Source: Nocardia cyriacigeorgica
GTDB taxonomy: Bacteria; Actinomycetota; Actinomycetes; Mycobacteriales; Mycobacteriaceae
Assembly: GCF_005863245.1 (NCBI RefSeq)
Contig: NZ_VBUT01000012.1
Span: forward strand, 182,960 to 246,959
Direction of reading: 5' to 3'
Length of the DNA: 64,000 nt
Shown here piece by piece: positions 1 to 8,776 of this stretch; position 1 is the stretch's first letter; each line of letters opens with the position of its first letter. The position numbers were made by a program, and so were the translations under genes. Below the pieces are notes generated by a model. It was not told the DNA's origin and ran no database searches. It saw only the letters and a program-made list of their open reading frames with translations.

Positions 1-1169
1 CGAAGCTCCGGGCGATCGGATCGCAGACCCAGAAGCTCCTGGACCCGTTCGACTGGCCAGGCGAGCTCGGAGGCGAGACCGGTGAGGCTTGCCCCGTGCT
101 TTGTCGCCAGTTCGAAGGCTTGTGCCAACAGCACGGGCTTCTCGCCGGGATAGCGTGCGATCGGCTCGTCGACGAACAGGTTCTGGGCTTTCAGCTGGTT
201 GAGGCGTTGGTAGGCGCGACTGGCCGTCGGAGCGGAGAACAAGCCCAGTTCGCGGCAGCGGTAGAGCAATGATTTCACCGACACCCCCCATGCGGTTTGC
301 AGGCGTGCCAACGCGGTGAAGTCCACCCGGTTCGGAAGCTCTGGCCTGATGCTGGCTTGCGGGGTGAGGAACTCCGCGGCGAAGGCGTCGGCTTCCCGCT
401 CGTGCTGCTGATCACCGGGCGCGGTGTCGCCGTGCAGAACCAGGTGGCCCAGCTCGTGCGCCGCGCTGAACCGGTACCAGTAGACGTCATCCGCGCGATC
501 GGGGGTCAACACGACTAACGGTCGAGGGAGTCGGGATGTGGAGAACGCCGCGATCCGTGCCGCTTCGGCGCGCTCGAACGGCAGCATCGCCACCACAATG
601 CCGCGCGACTCCATCAGCCGGACCAGGTGGGCAATCGGCCTCTGCCCAAGCCCCCAGTACGCTCGCAGTTGCTGGGCCGCCCGAACCGGATCGGGTGCGG
701 GGCCGTCTGTCGACATGATCTCGCCGCCCGCGAAACCAGGCAGGTCGACGATGGGGAGTTGGACCCACCGCTCCAGCGCATGGGTCAACTCCCACACCTG
801 AGAGGCGAATGCGACCGCCTTGTCCCGCTGGAACATTCGCGTCGACCGCAGGCTGCGGAAGTGCGTGCCGGAGGCGTCCAGTTGCGCGTTGGGTCGGCCG
901 GCGGCGAAGAACGTCACCGGCACGTCCAGCACCTCGGCAAGGCGCAGGAGCACGTCCGGGCGAGGACGTACCACTCCCGCCTCGTACTGGCCGACGGCGG
1001 CCGGGGTGACCCGCAAGTCGTCGGCGACATCCTTTTTGGTGAGCCCCTTGAGCTGCCGGGCCTGGGTCAGCCGGGCAGGGTCGAATGCACTCGCGACGTC
1101 GGCCGGAGTCGGTGGCGATGACCTGCCCGGCTGGAGCAGGAAGAGCTGTGGCTGATCAGTTTTGGTCAT
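1..1169 (-). CDS. XRE-family regulator with ImmA/IrrE metallopeptidase domain (3' end beyond window)
   Basis: The minus-strand frame is open from an ATG at 1169 to the window edge, about 389 residues, so the C-terminus is missing. Residues about 31-85 form a Cro/CI-type helix-turn-helix (KKDVADDLRVTPAAVGQYE region). A HELGH zinc-binding motif lies at residues 238-242, typical of the ImmA/IrrE (DUF955) peptidase domain. Proteins of this design usually act as cleavable or cleaving regulators of mobile elements and stress responses. The start overlaps the stop of the upstream gene by 14 bases, so the two are probably translationally coupled. The domain assignment is firm; the regulated target is unknown. 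Confidence 0.85.
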   Translation of the reverse strand, partial: MTKTDQPQLFLLQPGRSSPPTPADVASAFDPARLTQARQLKGLTKKDVADDLRVTPAAVGQYEAGVVRPRPDVLLRLAEVLDVPVTFFAAGRPNAQLDASGTHFRSLRSTRMFQRDKAVAFASQVWELTHALERWVQLPIVDLPGFAGGEIMSTDGPAPDPVRAAQQLRAYWGLGQRPIAHLVRLMESRGIVVAMLPFERAEAARIAAFSTSRLPRPLVVLTPDRADDVYWYRFSAAHELGHLVLHGDTAPGDQQHEREADAFAAEFLTPQASIRPELPNRVDFTALARLQTAWGVSVKSLLYRCRELGLFSAPTASRAYQRLNQLKAQNLFVDEPIARYPGEKPVLLAQAFELATKHGASLTGLASELAWPVERVQELLGLRSDRPEL

Positions 1170-2013
1170 TGTCCCGGGTGTGGGCCTCGTCGGTGCGGCG
1201 CTCGGTCAGGGGGGGCACGTCCAGCTTCCTGTCGCCGGAGGGGCGCGGTCCGAGGGGCAGTCCGGGTTCCTCGGCGGCGTCGAACCGCGGCACGTCGCTG
1301 CCCTGGCCAGCCGTGTTCAACCCGTCGCTATCCTTCGCGATACCGGGCAGTCCTGCGGGGACCAGCGGCAGCGGTGTGTGCTCACCCCAGAGCAATTCAC
1401 CACCACCGACATGCTTGGCCCGGCCCCACTCGATGTTCATGACGCCAGCCTCCAGGTTGCAGGCATAGGCGATCACGATCAGCTCCGTGCCGTCCCCGAG
1501 TTGAGGGAACACCTCGTAGTCCTCGGGCAGGTCGTAGTCGGCCCACGACTCGTCCAGGTACGGGTGCGGTCGTTCCACCTCGGTCGCGTGCGCGCCGAAC
1601 AGCCGCTGCCGCTGCCCGGACACCGGCACGGGAAGACGGGCGTTCTTCACAGGAACGCCGGACCGGTCCGCGTACCTCAGCGGGAACAACACCCTGTCCG
1701 CCACAACGGGAAGCTCGTAGCCGCCGAACTTCGCCACCTTTGCCCCGTCGATCGACATTACCGCCGCTACTAGTTCCTCGTGCTGGCACTCCCACAGCGT
1801 GGTTCCGTACACCCGGAGTTTTGTCGACCGCGCGGCATCATGACCGGCCCGTGCTCGCGTGTGCGCGACCGCAAGCGCGGCTGGGATACGCTCACGCAGC
1901 ACTTCGACGTGCTCGCCGAAGGCGTCGGCCTCCCAATCGGACCCCCGTACAGATCTCATGTCGCCGCTCCAGTCCTTGAATTGTGTCGACGCTTCAGTTC
2001 GCGGCGACTTCAT
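1156..2013 (-). CDS. Hypothetical protein coupled to the XRE-ImmA gene
   Basis: A 285-residue protein that I do not recognise. It is acidic and Pro-rich towards the C-terminus, with no signal peptide, membrane segment or evident catalytic motif. The middle (about residues 60-200) looks globular, with several WxDYDLPEDYEVF-type aromatic/acidic stretches; the last 60 residues look disordered. An internal ATG at codon 19 is an alternative start. Its stop lies inside the start of the XRE-ImmA gene (14-base overlap), implying co-expression. It may be a partner or substrate of that regulator, which is inference only. Confidence 0.6.
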   Translation of the reverse strand: MKSPRTEASTQFKDWSGDMRSVRGSDWEADAFGEHVEVLRERIPAALAVAHTRARAGHDAARSTKLRVYGTTLWECQHEELVAAVMSIDGAKVAKFGGYELPVVADRVLFPLRYADRSGVPVKNARLPVPVSGQRQRLFGAHATEVERPHPYLDESWADYDLPEDYEVFPQLGDGTELIVIAYACNLEAGVMNIEWGRAKHVGGGELLWGEHTPLPLVPAGLPGIAKDSDGLNTAGQGSDVPRFDAAEEPGLPLGPRPSGDRKLDVPPLTERRTDEAHTRDNDQN

Positions 2014-2233
2014 GCATGTCAGACTTTAGTTGATCGCTCAGAACTTTCACAGTCTGTAACGGTGGCGTGTCACGGTTGCTCCCCCGCTTGTGCGGCAGGG
2101 GACAAGTCGACCTGGCACCTTCGTTGCGGCAGGCTGCCGGCCGATAAATTGCCGTCACTCGAACGGGTGTGGTGGCGACGTTCTGTGATGATGTACCTCT
2201 GGTGCAGACCATAGGGGCGCCGCGCGACCCTGC

Positions 2234-3331
2234 TCATCTACCCGTTCGCGGGGGAGAACCGAAATCTTCCCGCCGCAACAGTCGGCTAGGGACAGCATCT
2301 GATTCGTCAAGAGCTGATCCGATTTGGCGAGCGACGTCCGCCAGATCGGGATGCTGCTTCGTGGAGAGAGTTCTCAGGGAGGCCCCATCGGCAGGATCGT
2401 CGATACGCATGTCAGTTGCCGTGTATACGAGGTCGCCGGGCTCGGCGCTCTTCCAGTCGCGGTCCATTACCTCGGAGCGTTCAAAGGTGGCGGCGTAGAT
2501 GGCGCCAAGCTTGGAAGACCGCAGAATGCGCTTATCGTTTCGTAGGACGACGACGCGTGCTTGAGCTGCTGCCGGAGCAACGGCAAACGCTTCCTTCACG
2601 GTGGCAATGATGGTCGACGCGATAGCCGCCTTGTAAAATGTGGCCTTCTCTTCCGGAGTGCGAGGGCGGAGCACCTTCGACTGCGGATCGCGGACGTACC
2701 CGTTGGCGATCGAGGGCCCAGGGTATGTGACGACCAACGTCACATAGCGCGTGCCGTCCTCAGTGCCGGCGTCGATGCACGTTGAGGCAGATGCGTTGTC
2801 GGCGAAGGCTTCGTCGACAGCCTGGATCACTGTGTGTGGGTCGTGAGCGTTGAGAAGGGCCCACTCGCGGTCTGCGTGCTCCTGTAGCTCAGCCGCCTCC
2901 AGACGAGCTTGGGCAGTGACTCTCCAGAGGCCTTGCCACCGCGTGCGAGCAGGTTGGACAACCCGTCGCGCTGCCGGTGGGAACTGTTCCCGGTGGAGGT
3001 GCAGCAACGCTTGCTCGGCCTGCTGGGTCTTGGTGAACTGCCGCTTGGCTCGTCGCTCGCCGCTCTTGTCCACAGCAGACGACAACATCACCAGCAACGA
3101 AACCGCGCCAAGTGCCGCGTCCGTCGTGCTTGCCCCGCCCGTGCTATGGCGACCGCGTCCACGGGCGCCGGCCGTGCTTGCGGTGAATGGACCGAATCCT
3201 GAGCTGATGGTAGAACGGCCAGCGCCGACATGAACCCGCGCAGCCCGAGGTCCCACACTGGTACGCACACCCCGGCCGGACGCACGTACCGATACTCCCG
3301 GTGCGATTCTGACTCTGGCAGATATTCCCAT
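2234..3331 (-). CDS. DUF4236-domain protein
   Basis: The N-terminus (MGISARVRIAPGVSVRASGRG) followed by a Ser/Gly-rich VGPRAARVHVGAG stretch is the hallmark of DUF4236, a short beta-rich domain found at the very start of many bacterial proteins of unknown function. I chose the ATG at 3331 because DUF4236 proteins normally begin at this Met and AAGGA lies about 8 bases upstream; the frame stays open to 3523. The protein is then 365 residues. A short hydrophobic segment near residues 70-88 may be a membrane helix, followed by a charged, helical Gln/Glu/Arg-rich region and a C-terminal globular part. Function unknown. Confidence 0.7.
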   Translation of the reverse strand: MGISARVRIAPGVSVRASGRGVRTSVGPRAARVHVGAGRSTISSGFGPFTASTAGARGRGRHSTGGASTTDAALGAVSLLVMLSSAVDKSGERRAKRQFTKTQQAEQALLHLHREQFPPAARRVVQPARTRWQGLWRVTAQARLEAAELQEHADREWALLNAHDPHTVIQAVDEAFADNASASTCIDAGTEDGTRYVTLVVTYPGPSIANGYVRDPQSKVLRPRTPEEKATFYKAAIASTIIATVKEAFAVAPAAAQARVVVLRNDKRILRSSKLGAIYAATFERSEVMDRDWKSAEPGDLVYTATDMRIDDPADGASLRTLSTKQHPDLADVARQIGSALDESDAVPSRLLRREDFGSPPRTGR

Positions 3332-3726
3332 CAGCGGCATCCTTGTCAACAACCGGCTAAGTTCCTGGATGGTACCGGTGATTCGGCCGAGTGGAGTCAA
3401 GGTTACGAAGCCGACTGAACCGTTCTGCGTCGCGGCGCGTCTAAGAATGAGAAGGTGAGATGACGTGGGCATGCCGCAGTCGCAGACATGGTCAGGCGGC
3501 AGTTCCGTCAGGCGTATTGGCACATGATCTCAGCCAGCACGCCGCCGCTTGATGCGGCTAGCCGATTCACGAGATGCCAGCCATCACTGTCCGGTCTGTA
3601 GTGACGCGGCGAGTTGGCCGACCGGTATATAACCGCGACCCCGCCGTCCAGCACCGGGCGGAAGCGCCATCAACGGCGAGGCAGTCGTAGATGAACTACG
3701 CCGTTGATCTTCACTCCTGGAGGAGC
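3332..3726. other. Intergenic region upstream of the DUF4236 gene
   Basis: About 395 bases between the start of the DUF4236 gene and the end of the AraC-type gene, both on the minus strand. I see no convincing gene, tRNA or strong hairpin; it should hold the DUF4236 promoter. Confidence 0.4.
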
Positions 3727-4707
3727 TCAGTGCTGTTGTGGTCGTTCGTTCCGAGTGGCCTCCCGGCTCGTGCCGTTGGCACGGATGTGGCTCGGCGGAA
3801 CACCGTACCGAGCGCGAAATGCCTTATTGAATGCGGGGATGGAGAGAAAGCCGCTCATGGTCGCGATCTCGTGAATGGTTTCGTGGTTGCGCTGGTCGAT
3901 CAGGAGCCTGTGTGCGTGGTCGAGGCGGGTGTCGCGGATGAGCTTGCCGGGTGTGGTGCCCGCAGCGTTCAGTGCGCGTTCGAGAGTGCGTTTTGAGCAG
4001 CCGAGATGATGGGCGACCGCGTCCGGGGTGAGCCAATGGTGGCCTGCGTTGTTGGTGATGTAGGTGTGTGCATCGGCGGCGAGACGGTGTATGCGGGTGT
4101 CGTGTTTCTCGTGGAGGGTTTCGGCGAGGAGGTCGGTCAGGCGGGTGGTGATGGCGAGGAATTCGGTGCTGGTGACCGATTCTCGATGGGCGGCCAGTGT
4201 CGAGGTCAGGGCGGAGACGGCGGCGAGGGCGGTACGGCCTTGGTGGCCGGCGATCGGTGCCGTCCGCTCCAGGGTGTGGTTGATTTCGTCGTGGGGGAAG
4301 GTGAGCATCCGGATGCGGGCGTGGTTGGTGTGGGTCAGCATGAGCGGCCTGGCCATCGAGATGACCCCCAGTTGCCCTGGCGCGAGGGCGATCTGGGTGT
4401 CGGTTTGCTCGAGCAGGGCGGTGCCGGTGACCGGGATGATGAGGGATACGCGGTTGCCGAAGTCGCCGTCGCGGAGGTGGCGTGGTGTGCGTCGGTAGCG
4501 CGCGGTGTGGGAGGTGAATTCGACGAGCTTGACATCCGCGGCGTGGGCGGTCGTGCTGGCTCCGATGAAGTCGTGGCTGGCTCGGGAGAAGTTGCAGGAT
4601 AATGCGCCGTGGTGTCCGGTGACGTAGTCCGTCCAGCTGTCGAGTCGGTCGGCTTTCGGGTGCTCGGTGGTATTGAGTTGGTCGAGGTGGTAAGTCGGAT
4701 CGCTCAT
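3727..4707 (-). CDS. AraC-family transcriptional regulator
   Basis: A 326-residue protein with the standard two-part layout. Residues about 20-180 resemble the cupin-like sensor domain of FeaR/OxyR-like AraC proteins. Residues about 213-310 carry the two helix-turn-helices of HTH_18, with a conserved second half (IHEIATMSGFLSIPAFNKAFRARYGVPPS). It should bind DNA as a regulator of a catabolic or stress gene set; the effector is unknown. A G-rich ribosome site precedes the ATG. Two near-perfect 16-base direct repeats lie immediately upstream and are likely its operator. The monooxygenase/MBL pair at 12.2-14.3 kb is a possible but distant target. Confidence 0.9.
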   Translation of the reverse strand: MSDPTYHLDQLNTTEHPKADRLDSWTDYVTGHHGALSCNFSRASHDFIGASTTAHAADVKLVEFTSHTARYRRTPRHLRDGDFGNRVSLIIPVTGTALLEQTDTQIALAPGQLGVISMARPLMLTHTNHARIRMLTFPHDEINHTLERTAPIAGHQGRTALAAVSALTSTLAAHRESVTSTEFLAITTRLTDLLAETLHEKHDTRIHRLAADAHTYITNNAGHHWLTPDAVAHHLGCSKRTLERALNAAGTTPGKLIRDTRLDHAHRLLIDQRNHETIHEIATMSGFLSIPAFNKAFRARYGVPPSHIRANGTSREATRNERPQQH

Positions 4708-4725
4708 TCGAGCCCCCCTTCATGA

Positions 4726-4761
4726 TGACGCAAATCGAGCATTCGTGACGCATATCGAGCA
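4726..4761 (-). promoter_or_regulatory. Direct-repeat operator candidate of the AraC gene
   Basis: TGACGCAAATCGAGCA (4726-4741) and TGACGCATATCGAGCA (4746-4761) differ at one base and are spaced 20 bases start to start, putting them on the same helical face. They begin 19 bases upstream of the AraC start codon. This is the usual geometry of AraC-family half-sites, so autoregulation is likely. Confidence 0.6.
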
Positions 4762-5165
4762 GCCTGTCGGCTTGCGTACACAGAGCATATTGCATCAAGG
4801 GCCCATCGGCAGGGGGTGAAGGTCGCTACGATGGCTGGCCGTTGTCTCCAAGTCGCCTCTGCAACAATGCATGTCGTCTGATTAGCGGCAGGTCGAGATC
4901 AATCCGAGTCTGGCGTTCGAGGAAATTGCATTCACGCTGAATTCAATGTCAGCTGACTTGCCCTCGTGTGTGAGTCGTTTCATCGTTCTGTTGAATGCAG
5001 AGGTATGCACTCCACAGTGAACGAGTCGCTGATTCTTCCCAACCGTCAGGGCGGTTGGGCACGACCTGTTTCCGACGTATCGGTGTCAAGCGAAGGACGT
5101 AGCTCGCTCGATGTTTGCTGGAGGACTGTGTTGATGGCGCGGCGAGGTTGCCTGTCGCGAATTGA
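4762..5165. other. Intergenic region, no gene seen
   Basis: About 400 bases of lower GC than the flanks between the AraC operator and the end of the MmyB-type regulator. Reading frames here are short and lack ribosome sites; I see no gene. Confidence 0.4.
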
Positions 5166-6047
5166 TCATCGGCCCCGATCGTGCGAGGGCGACGGCTGTT
5201 CCGTCCCGTTACCGGCGTGTCGTCTCGGCGTGTCGAGGATTGTTTTGTGGTCTGGGGGACCGGAATACGGTTGTGGGGTGGCGATGAGTAGTTGGATGTT
5301 GTAGGGCTGGCCTTGTTCGGCGATGACGAGGTGCAGCGAGGTGACTTCATCGGTGTTGGGGTCTCGGATGTGGAGGAGATCGGTGACGGGGCGGCCGTAG
5401 ATGATCTCGACATTGGGTGTCCAGAAACGTTGGAAGTCTTTGTTGGGGGCGAGGCGGCGCATGATGTCGCGGACCTGGATCGAGTCGCGGTAGCGGGCGA
5501 GAACGGGTTTGGTGGTGGCGATGGCGCGTGCGGTTTCGGCCTCCCACTCGACGAGGACCTCCCGGGCCGCGGGGGTGAACAGCCAGGTAGGGATGCAATC
5601 GGTGGCCTCGATCCCGGGCAGGGCCGCGCGGAAGCCGTCGTTGCAGGCCAGGATGTTCCACAGCGGGTCGACGTAGGCGGCGAGGATGCAGCGGTCGGTG
5701 AGACTGTCCAGTTGAGCCATCAGGGCCGTGTCACCGGCGACGAGTTGCCGCAATTTGTCGGGCGGATCCAGATCGACCGCAGGTACCCGCAGCTCACGCA
5801 GATAACGTGCCTGGTGAGGGTCGCAACGGTAGCCGGCGATGAGCTGCTCGAGCACCTCCAGTGAGGGCATGACGCGACCGTTTTCGATGTCGGCGAGGTA
5901 GGTCGTGCTCACGCCGTGGCGCAGGTAGGCGGTGGCACGGGATATGCCGAGCGCGGTGCGGATCTGCAGACATGCGGTGCCGAGTGTCGGGATGTGCGGG
6001 CGCTCGTGGACGGTCGGGCGGGGTCGGCGTGCGGGGTTCCGGGACAT
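5166..6047 (-). CDS. XRE-family regulator with MmyB-like ligand-binding domain
   Basis: A 293-residue protein. Residues about 25-80 form an XRE helix-turn-helix (VSTTYLADIENGRVMPSLEV). The remainder (about 90-270) matches the MmyB-like domain common in actinobacterial regulators, with the characteristic DPLWNILACNDGF segment and downstream Trp/Phe-rich region. I chose the ATG at 6047 because AGGGGG lies about 10 bases upstream; the frame opens further to 6095. These regulators often control a neighbouring divergent gene, here possibly the small peptide and envelope cassette starting at 6429, which is inference. Confidence 0.85.
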   Translation of the reverse strand: MSRNPARRPRPTVHERPHIPTLGTACLQIRTALGISRATAYLRHGVSTTYLADIENGRVMPSLEVLEQLIAGYRCDPHQARYLRELRVPAVDLDPPDKLRQLVAGDTALMAQLDSLTDRCILAAYVDPLWNILACNDGFRAALPGIEATDCIPTWLFTPAAREVLVEWEAETARAIATTKPVLARYRDSIQVRDIMRRLAPNKDFQRFWTPNVEIIYGRPVTDLLHIRDPNTDEVTSLHLVIAEQGQPYNIQLLIATPQPYSGPPDHKTILDTPRRHAGNGTEQPSPSHDRGR

Positions 6048-6428
6048 GGCCGGAAGTCCCCCCTTTCTGAGGTCTTCCATCGAAGGGTGGGGCACAGATA
6101 TGCTGAAAAGTTCCCCCGAGCAGATGTTTCGGTTCTACCAGAGCGGGTATGGACCGGCAAGGCATGTCGCGAATCAACCACTCGGGAAGATTGCTGAGCC
6201 TCTGCTTGCGCTGGCGAATGAGTCGCTGCTGGTGGTGAATGTGGCGGGAACCCGGTTTTACTCTGGCAGTGGTAAATCGGTTGAAACGCGCTGGTCAGCG
6301 GCCCGAGGCGGTTGACCACTGGAGTGTTTACAACAATCCTGGTCAGTCGAAACCCTAGCGCAGCGGGACTTTTCGCGGTTTGGATGGGAATGCAAGCCCA
6401 CACCGACCGATGAAAGGAGAACCTGACG
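6048..6428. other. Intergenic control region between divergent genes
   Basis: About 380 bases between the MmyB-type regulator (minus) and the 35-residue peptide gene (plus). It must contain both promoters. I do not see a gene in it and cannot place a convincing -35/-10 pair. Confidence 0.4.
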
Positions 6429-6536
6429 ATGGATCCTCTGGTGATTCTCGACTACATCAACCTCGGCCTATCGCTGCTGAACAACGGACTCGCCGTAGCG
6501 GGTCACGTACTGACGCTGGTCGCACCGTTCCTGTGA
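6429..6536 (+). CDS. Small hydrophobic peptide (35 aa)
   Basis: Starts at an ATG preceded by GAAAGGAG with ideal spacing and encodes 35 residues (begins MDPLVILDYINLGLSL, ends VLTLVAPFL). One continuous hydrophobic stretch spans most of the peptide, with Asp residues near the N-terminus. It could be a single-pass membrane peptide or a small secreted effector. It is bounded downstream by a perfect 11-bp hairpin, so it is its own transcription unit or the first cistron before the cutinase cassette. The strong ribosome site and adjacent terminator support a real gene; function unknown. Confidence 0.6.
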   Translation: MDPLVILDYINLGLSLLNNGLAVAGHVLTLVAPFL

Positions 6537-6554
6537 CACACATCCAGTGAGCTA

Positions 6555-6590
6555 GCGCCTCCCAGAACACCATTCGCGACTGGGAGGCGC
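6555..6590 (+). terminator. Hairpin terminator after the small peptide gene
   Basis: A perfect 11-bp inverted repeat, GCGCCTCCCAG and CTGGGAGGCGC, with a 14-base loop, 19 bases after the stop codon of the peptide gene. There is no clear T-tract, as is common in actinobacteria. Confidence 0.65.
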
Positions 6591-6668
6591 CCACCAATCT
6601 CCGCGCGACGCCGCGCATTCCATTCTTCTGAATTCCCATTCCTCGTTGTGACGAAGGGTGTATTTGTC

Positions 6669-7553
6669 ATGCCCAAATCTGGGTACATTCACAGCCGCCC
6701 GTCATGCGGCGGCCACCGCATGAGGCGTCTGTTGCTGGCCGGCGCGGCGCCGGCGGTGATCGTGGCCGCTGCCACCGACGCCGCAGCACTGACCGACGGC
6801 GGCGCGTCCGTCGCCGACCAGCCGGGCGTCACCGCCCCGTCCCAACCGGGCACCAGCACCCCGCCCGCACCACCACCGCCACCGCCTCCGCCCCCCGAGC
6901 CCGGGCCTGTGCCGGAGCCGCCGGTGTATTACGTGCAACCGCCGGAGATTCGCAATGAAGCGCCCTCGCGTCCGATGCCGCCGCCGGAGGCGCCGGTGGA
7001 ACCGGTGCGGATCGAGCAGCTGCATCTGCCAGAGCCGGTGCCGCCGGTCGCGCCGATCGAAGCCCCCGAGCACACCATCAGGATCGGGCAGTGGCAGGCC
7101 CCGCGCCCGGACTGGGTACCGCCGCATGTCGCCGACACCATCAACAACGTCGCCGCCGGCGCCGAGGCGCAGGTCGCGACCGCGCTGGACTCGGTCGGCA
7201 TACCCGCGGGCCGCTCCGACCGTGTCAGCGGCGCAACCCTCGCTGGTGCCGGGATCGGCGGGGCAGCGGGCGCGGTCGTGGCTGGCGGCCCCGTCGCGGC
7301 GATTGGTGCGGCTGTCGGTGGAGCGATCGGCGGCACGATCGGCGGCATCGCCGGCGCGGCCCTGGGCACGGTGGTCCCGGTCCCGGTGATCGGCACCGTC
7401 ACCTCCGGCGTCGCGGGCACCGCGATCGGCACGGCCGCCGGCGCCGCCGCGGGCGCAGCGGTCGTCGGGATCCCAGCGGCGGTGGTAGGCGCGGTCGTGG
7501 CCGGGACTGTTGGTGCTGGGTTCGGCGCCGGCGTCGGGGTGGGGCAGCCATGA
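6669..7553 (+). CDS. Secreted Pro-rich/glycine-zipper protein
   Basis: About 294 residues. An N-terminal segment (MRRLLLAGAAPAVIVAAATDAAA) looks like a signal peptide. It is followed by a poly-Pro, Pro/Glu-rich spacer and a C-terminal half of about 100 residues rich in Gly and Ala with GxxxG repeats, which could insert in or pack against the envelope. Starts are possible at GTG 6648, ATG 6669 and ATG 6720; I prefer 6669, with GAAGGG about 9 bases upstream. The stop overlaps the cutinase start (ATGA), so the two are coupled. Likely a cell-surface or secreted structural partner of the esterases; exact function unknown. Confidence 0.7.
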   Translation: MPKSGYIHSRPSCGGHRMRRLLLAGAAPAVIVAAATDAAALTDGGASVADQPGVTAPSQPGTSTPPAPPPPPPPPPEPGPVPEPPVYYVQPPEIRNEAPSRPMPPPEAPVEPVRIEQLHLPEPVPPVAPIEAPEHTIRIGQWQAPRPDWVPPHVADTINNVAAGAEAQVATALDSVGIPAGRSDRVSGATLAGAGIGGAAGAVVAGGPVAAIGAAVGGAIGGTIGGIAGAALGTVVPVPVIGTVTSGVAGTAIGTAAGAAAGAAVVGIPAAVVGAVVAGTVGAGFGAGVGVGQP

Positions 7554-8776
7554 AGCCGGCCTCTCTCGCCGCCGCTGCTCTGGTGACAGCTGTTGGTGCG
7601 CTCACGCTCATTGCGAGCCCGACGCCGGCGGTGCCGATCGGATCGCCGTGCCCGGCGCTCGCGGTGCTCGGGATTCAGGGCACCGGGCAATCCTCTCCGG
7701 CGGCGGATCCGCTGGCCGACACCGGTCTCGTCGGCGCACTCATCGGGCCGGTCGTTGCGGCGGTGCCGCACCTGGTGCAGCGCGCCTACATCAGCTACCC
7801 GGCCGGTTTCGGCGGCGCGGTCCCCGGCGGCGGCGCCGATCCCTACGCGGCCTCGGTGGCCGAAGCGCGCCGCGGACTGGACGCCGCGGTCACCGACCTC
7901 ACCACGCGCTGCCCCGGCACCATGATCGCTGGCGTCGGCTATTCCCAAGGCGCCCAAGCGCTGTCGAGCTTCGCGCACGACGTCGGTACCGGTGCCGGGC
8001 CGGTGGGCGCGGACCGTGTCGCGGCGATCGTGCTGTACTCCAACCCCGACCGCGCCCCCGGCGAACCCACCTTTCCGGGGCGTCCGGGGCAAACGGTGCC
8101 GGACCCGGTGCCCGGCACGAACGGCACCTCGGTCGCCGGTGTGGCGCTGCCGCAGCCACCGGCGGCCGGTGGCGGGATCGCCGGCGGCGATTCCGGCTAC
8201 GGGGCGTTGGTAGGGCGGGTCGCCGATATCTGCGTCGACGGCGACCTGGCCTGCTCGGCCCCCGACCATGCCGCCCTGCTGCGCGTCGGCGCGCAACTCG
8301 CTGCCCAAGCCAACCTGCGCGACCCGCTCGCCGCGCTGACATCCATGCAGTCTCTATTCAGTGCCGCGCTCGGTGACGCATGGACAACCGTGCTGCTCAA
8401 CGACTTCCACATCGGGCCCGGCACCGTCGACTACCGGCCCCAGCAGAGCCTCGCCGCCCGATTGATCGCCGCCGCCGACCCCCGCACACCAGCACCGACA
8501 CCCGACCAAGCGGCGGCTGCGGCCGCCCGCTGGAACGAGATCACCGCCACCGCCCTGGCAAACCCGCTCGTGGTGCTGCCGACATTGGCCGGCCAGTTGA
8601 GCGCGGCGTGGGGCCAGCTGCTGGCCGACAACGCCGACCTGGTCAACGCCGGGGTGTGGGTCCGCTACGGCGACACCGTCGCCCGCCACAACGGCTACGC
8701 CGCCACCGGCCACCTCGGCCCCGCCATCGCCTGGCTCATCGCCGCCGCCCACGACATCGCAGGAAGCCCACGATGA
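7550..8776 (+). CDS. Cutinase-family serine esterase
   Basis: A 408-residue secreted alpha/beta hydrolase. Residues 1-27 are a signal peptide. The cutinase nucleophile elbow GYSQG places the catalytic Ser at 132, and the second signature CVDGDLAC (228-235) supplies the Asp at about 232. The catalytic His is probably in the following NDFHIG region. Family members hydrolyse lipid or polyester carboxyl esters outside the cell and are expanded in mycolic-acid actinobacteria. The C-terminal 150 residues are longer than in a minimal cutinase of about 200 residues. The gene is coupled by ATGA overlaps to the Pro-rich protein before and the lipase-like protein after it. Confidence 0.85.
   Translation: MKPASLAAAALVTAVGALTLIASPTPAVPIGSPCPALAVLGIQGTGQSSPAADPLADTGLVGALIGPVVAAVPHLVQRAYISYPAGFGGAVPGGGADPYAASVAEARRGLDAAVTDLTTRCPGTMIAGVGYSQGAQALSSFAHDVGTGAGPVGADRVAAIVLYSNPDRAPGEPTFPGRPGQTVPDPVPGTNGTSVAGVALPQPPAAGGGIAGGDSGYGALVGRVADICVDGDLACSAPDHAALLRVGAQLAAQANLRDPLAALTSMQSLFSAALGDAWTTVLLNDFHIGPGTVDYRPQQSLAARLIAAADPRTPAPTPDQAAAAAARWNEITATALANPLVVLPTLAGQLSAAWGQLLADNADLVNAGVWVRYGDTVARHNGYAATGHLGPAIAWLIAAAHDIAGSPR

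Noticed and set aside
6929..8308. 459-residue minus-strand frame across the Pro-rich and cutinase genes
   Set aside because: Antisense shadow of high-GC codons; no ribosome site, no recognisable domain, and the opposite-strand genes have intact family motifs.
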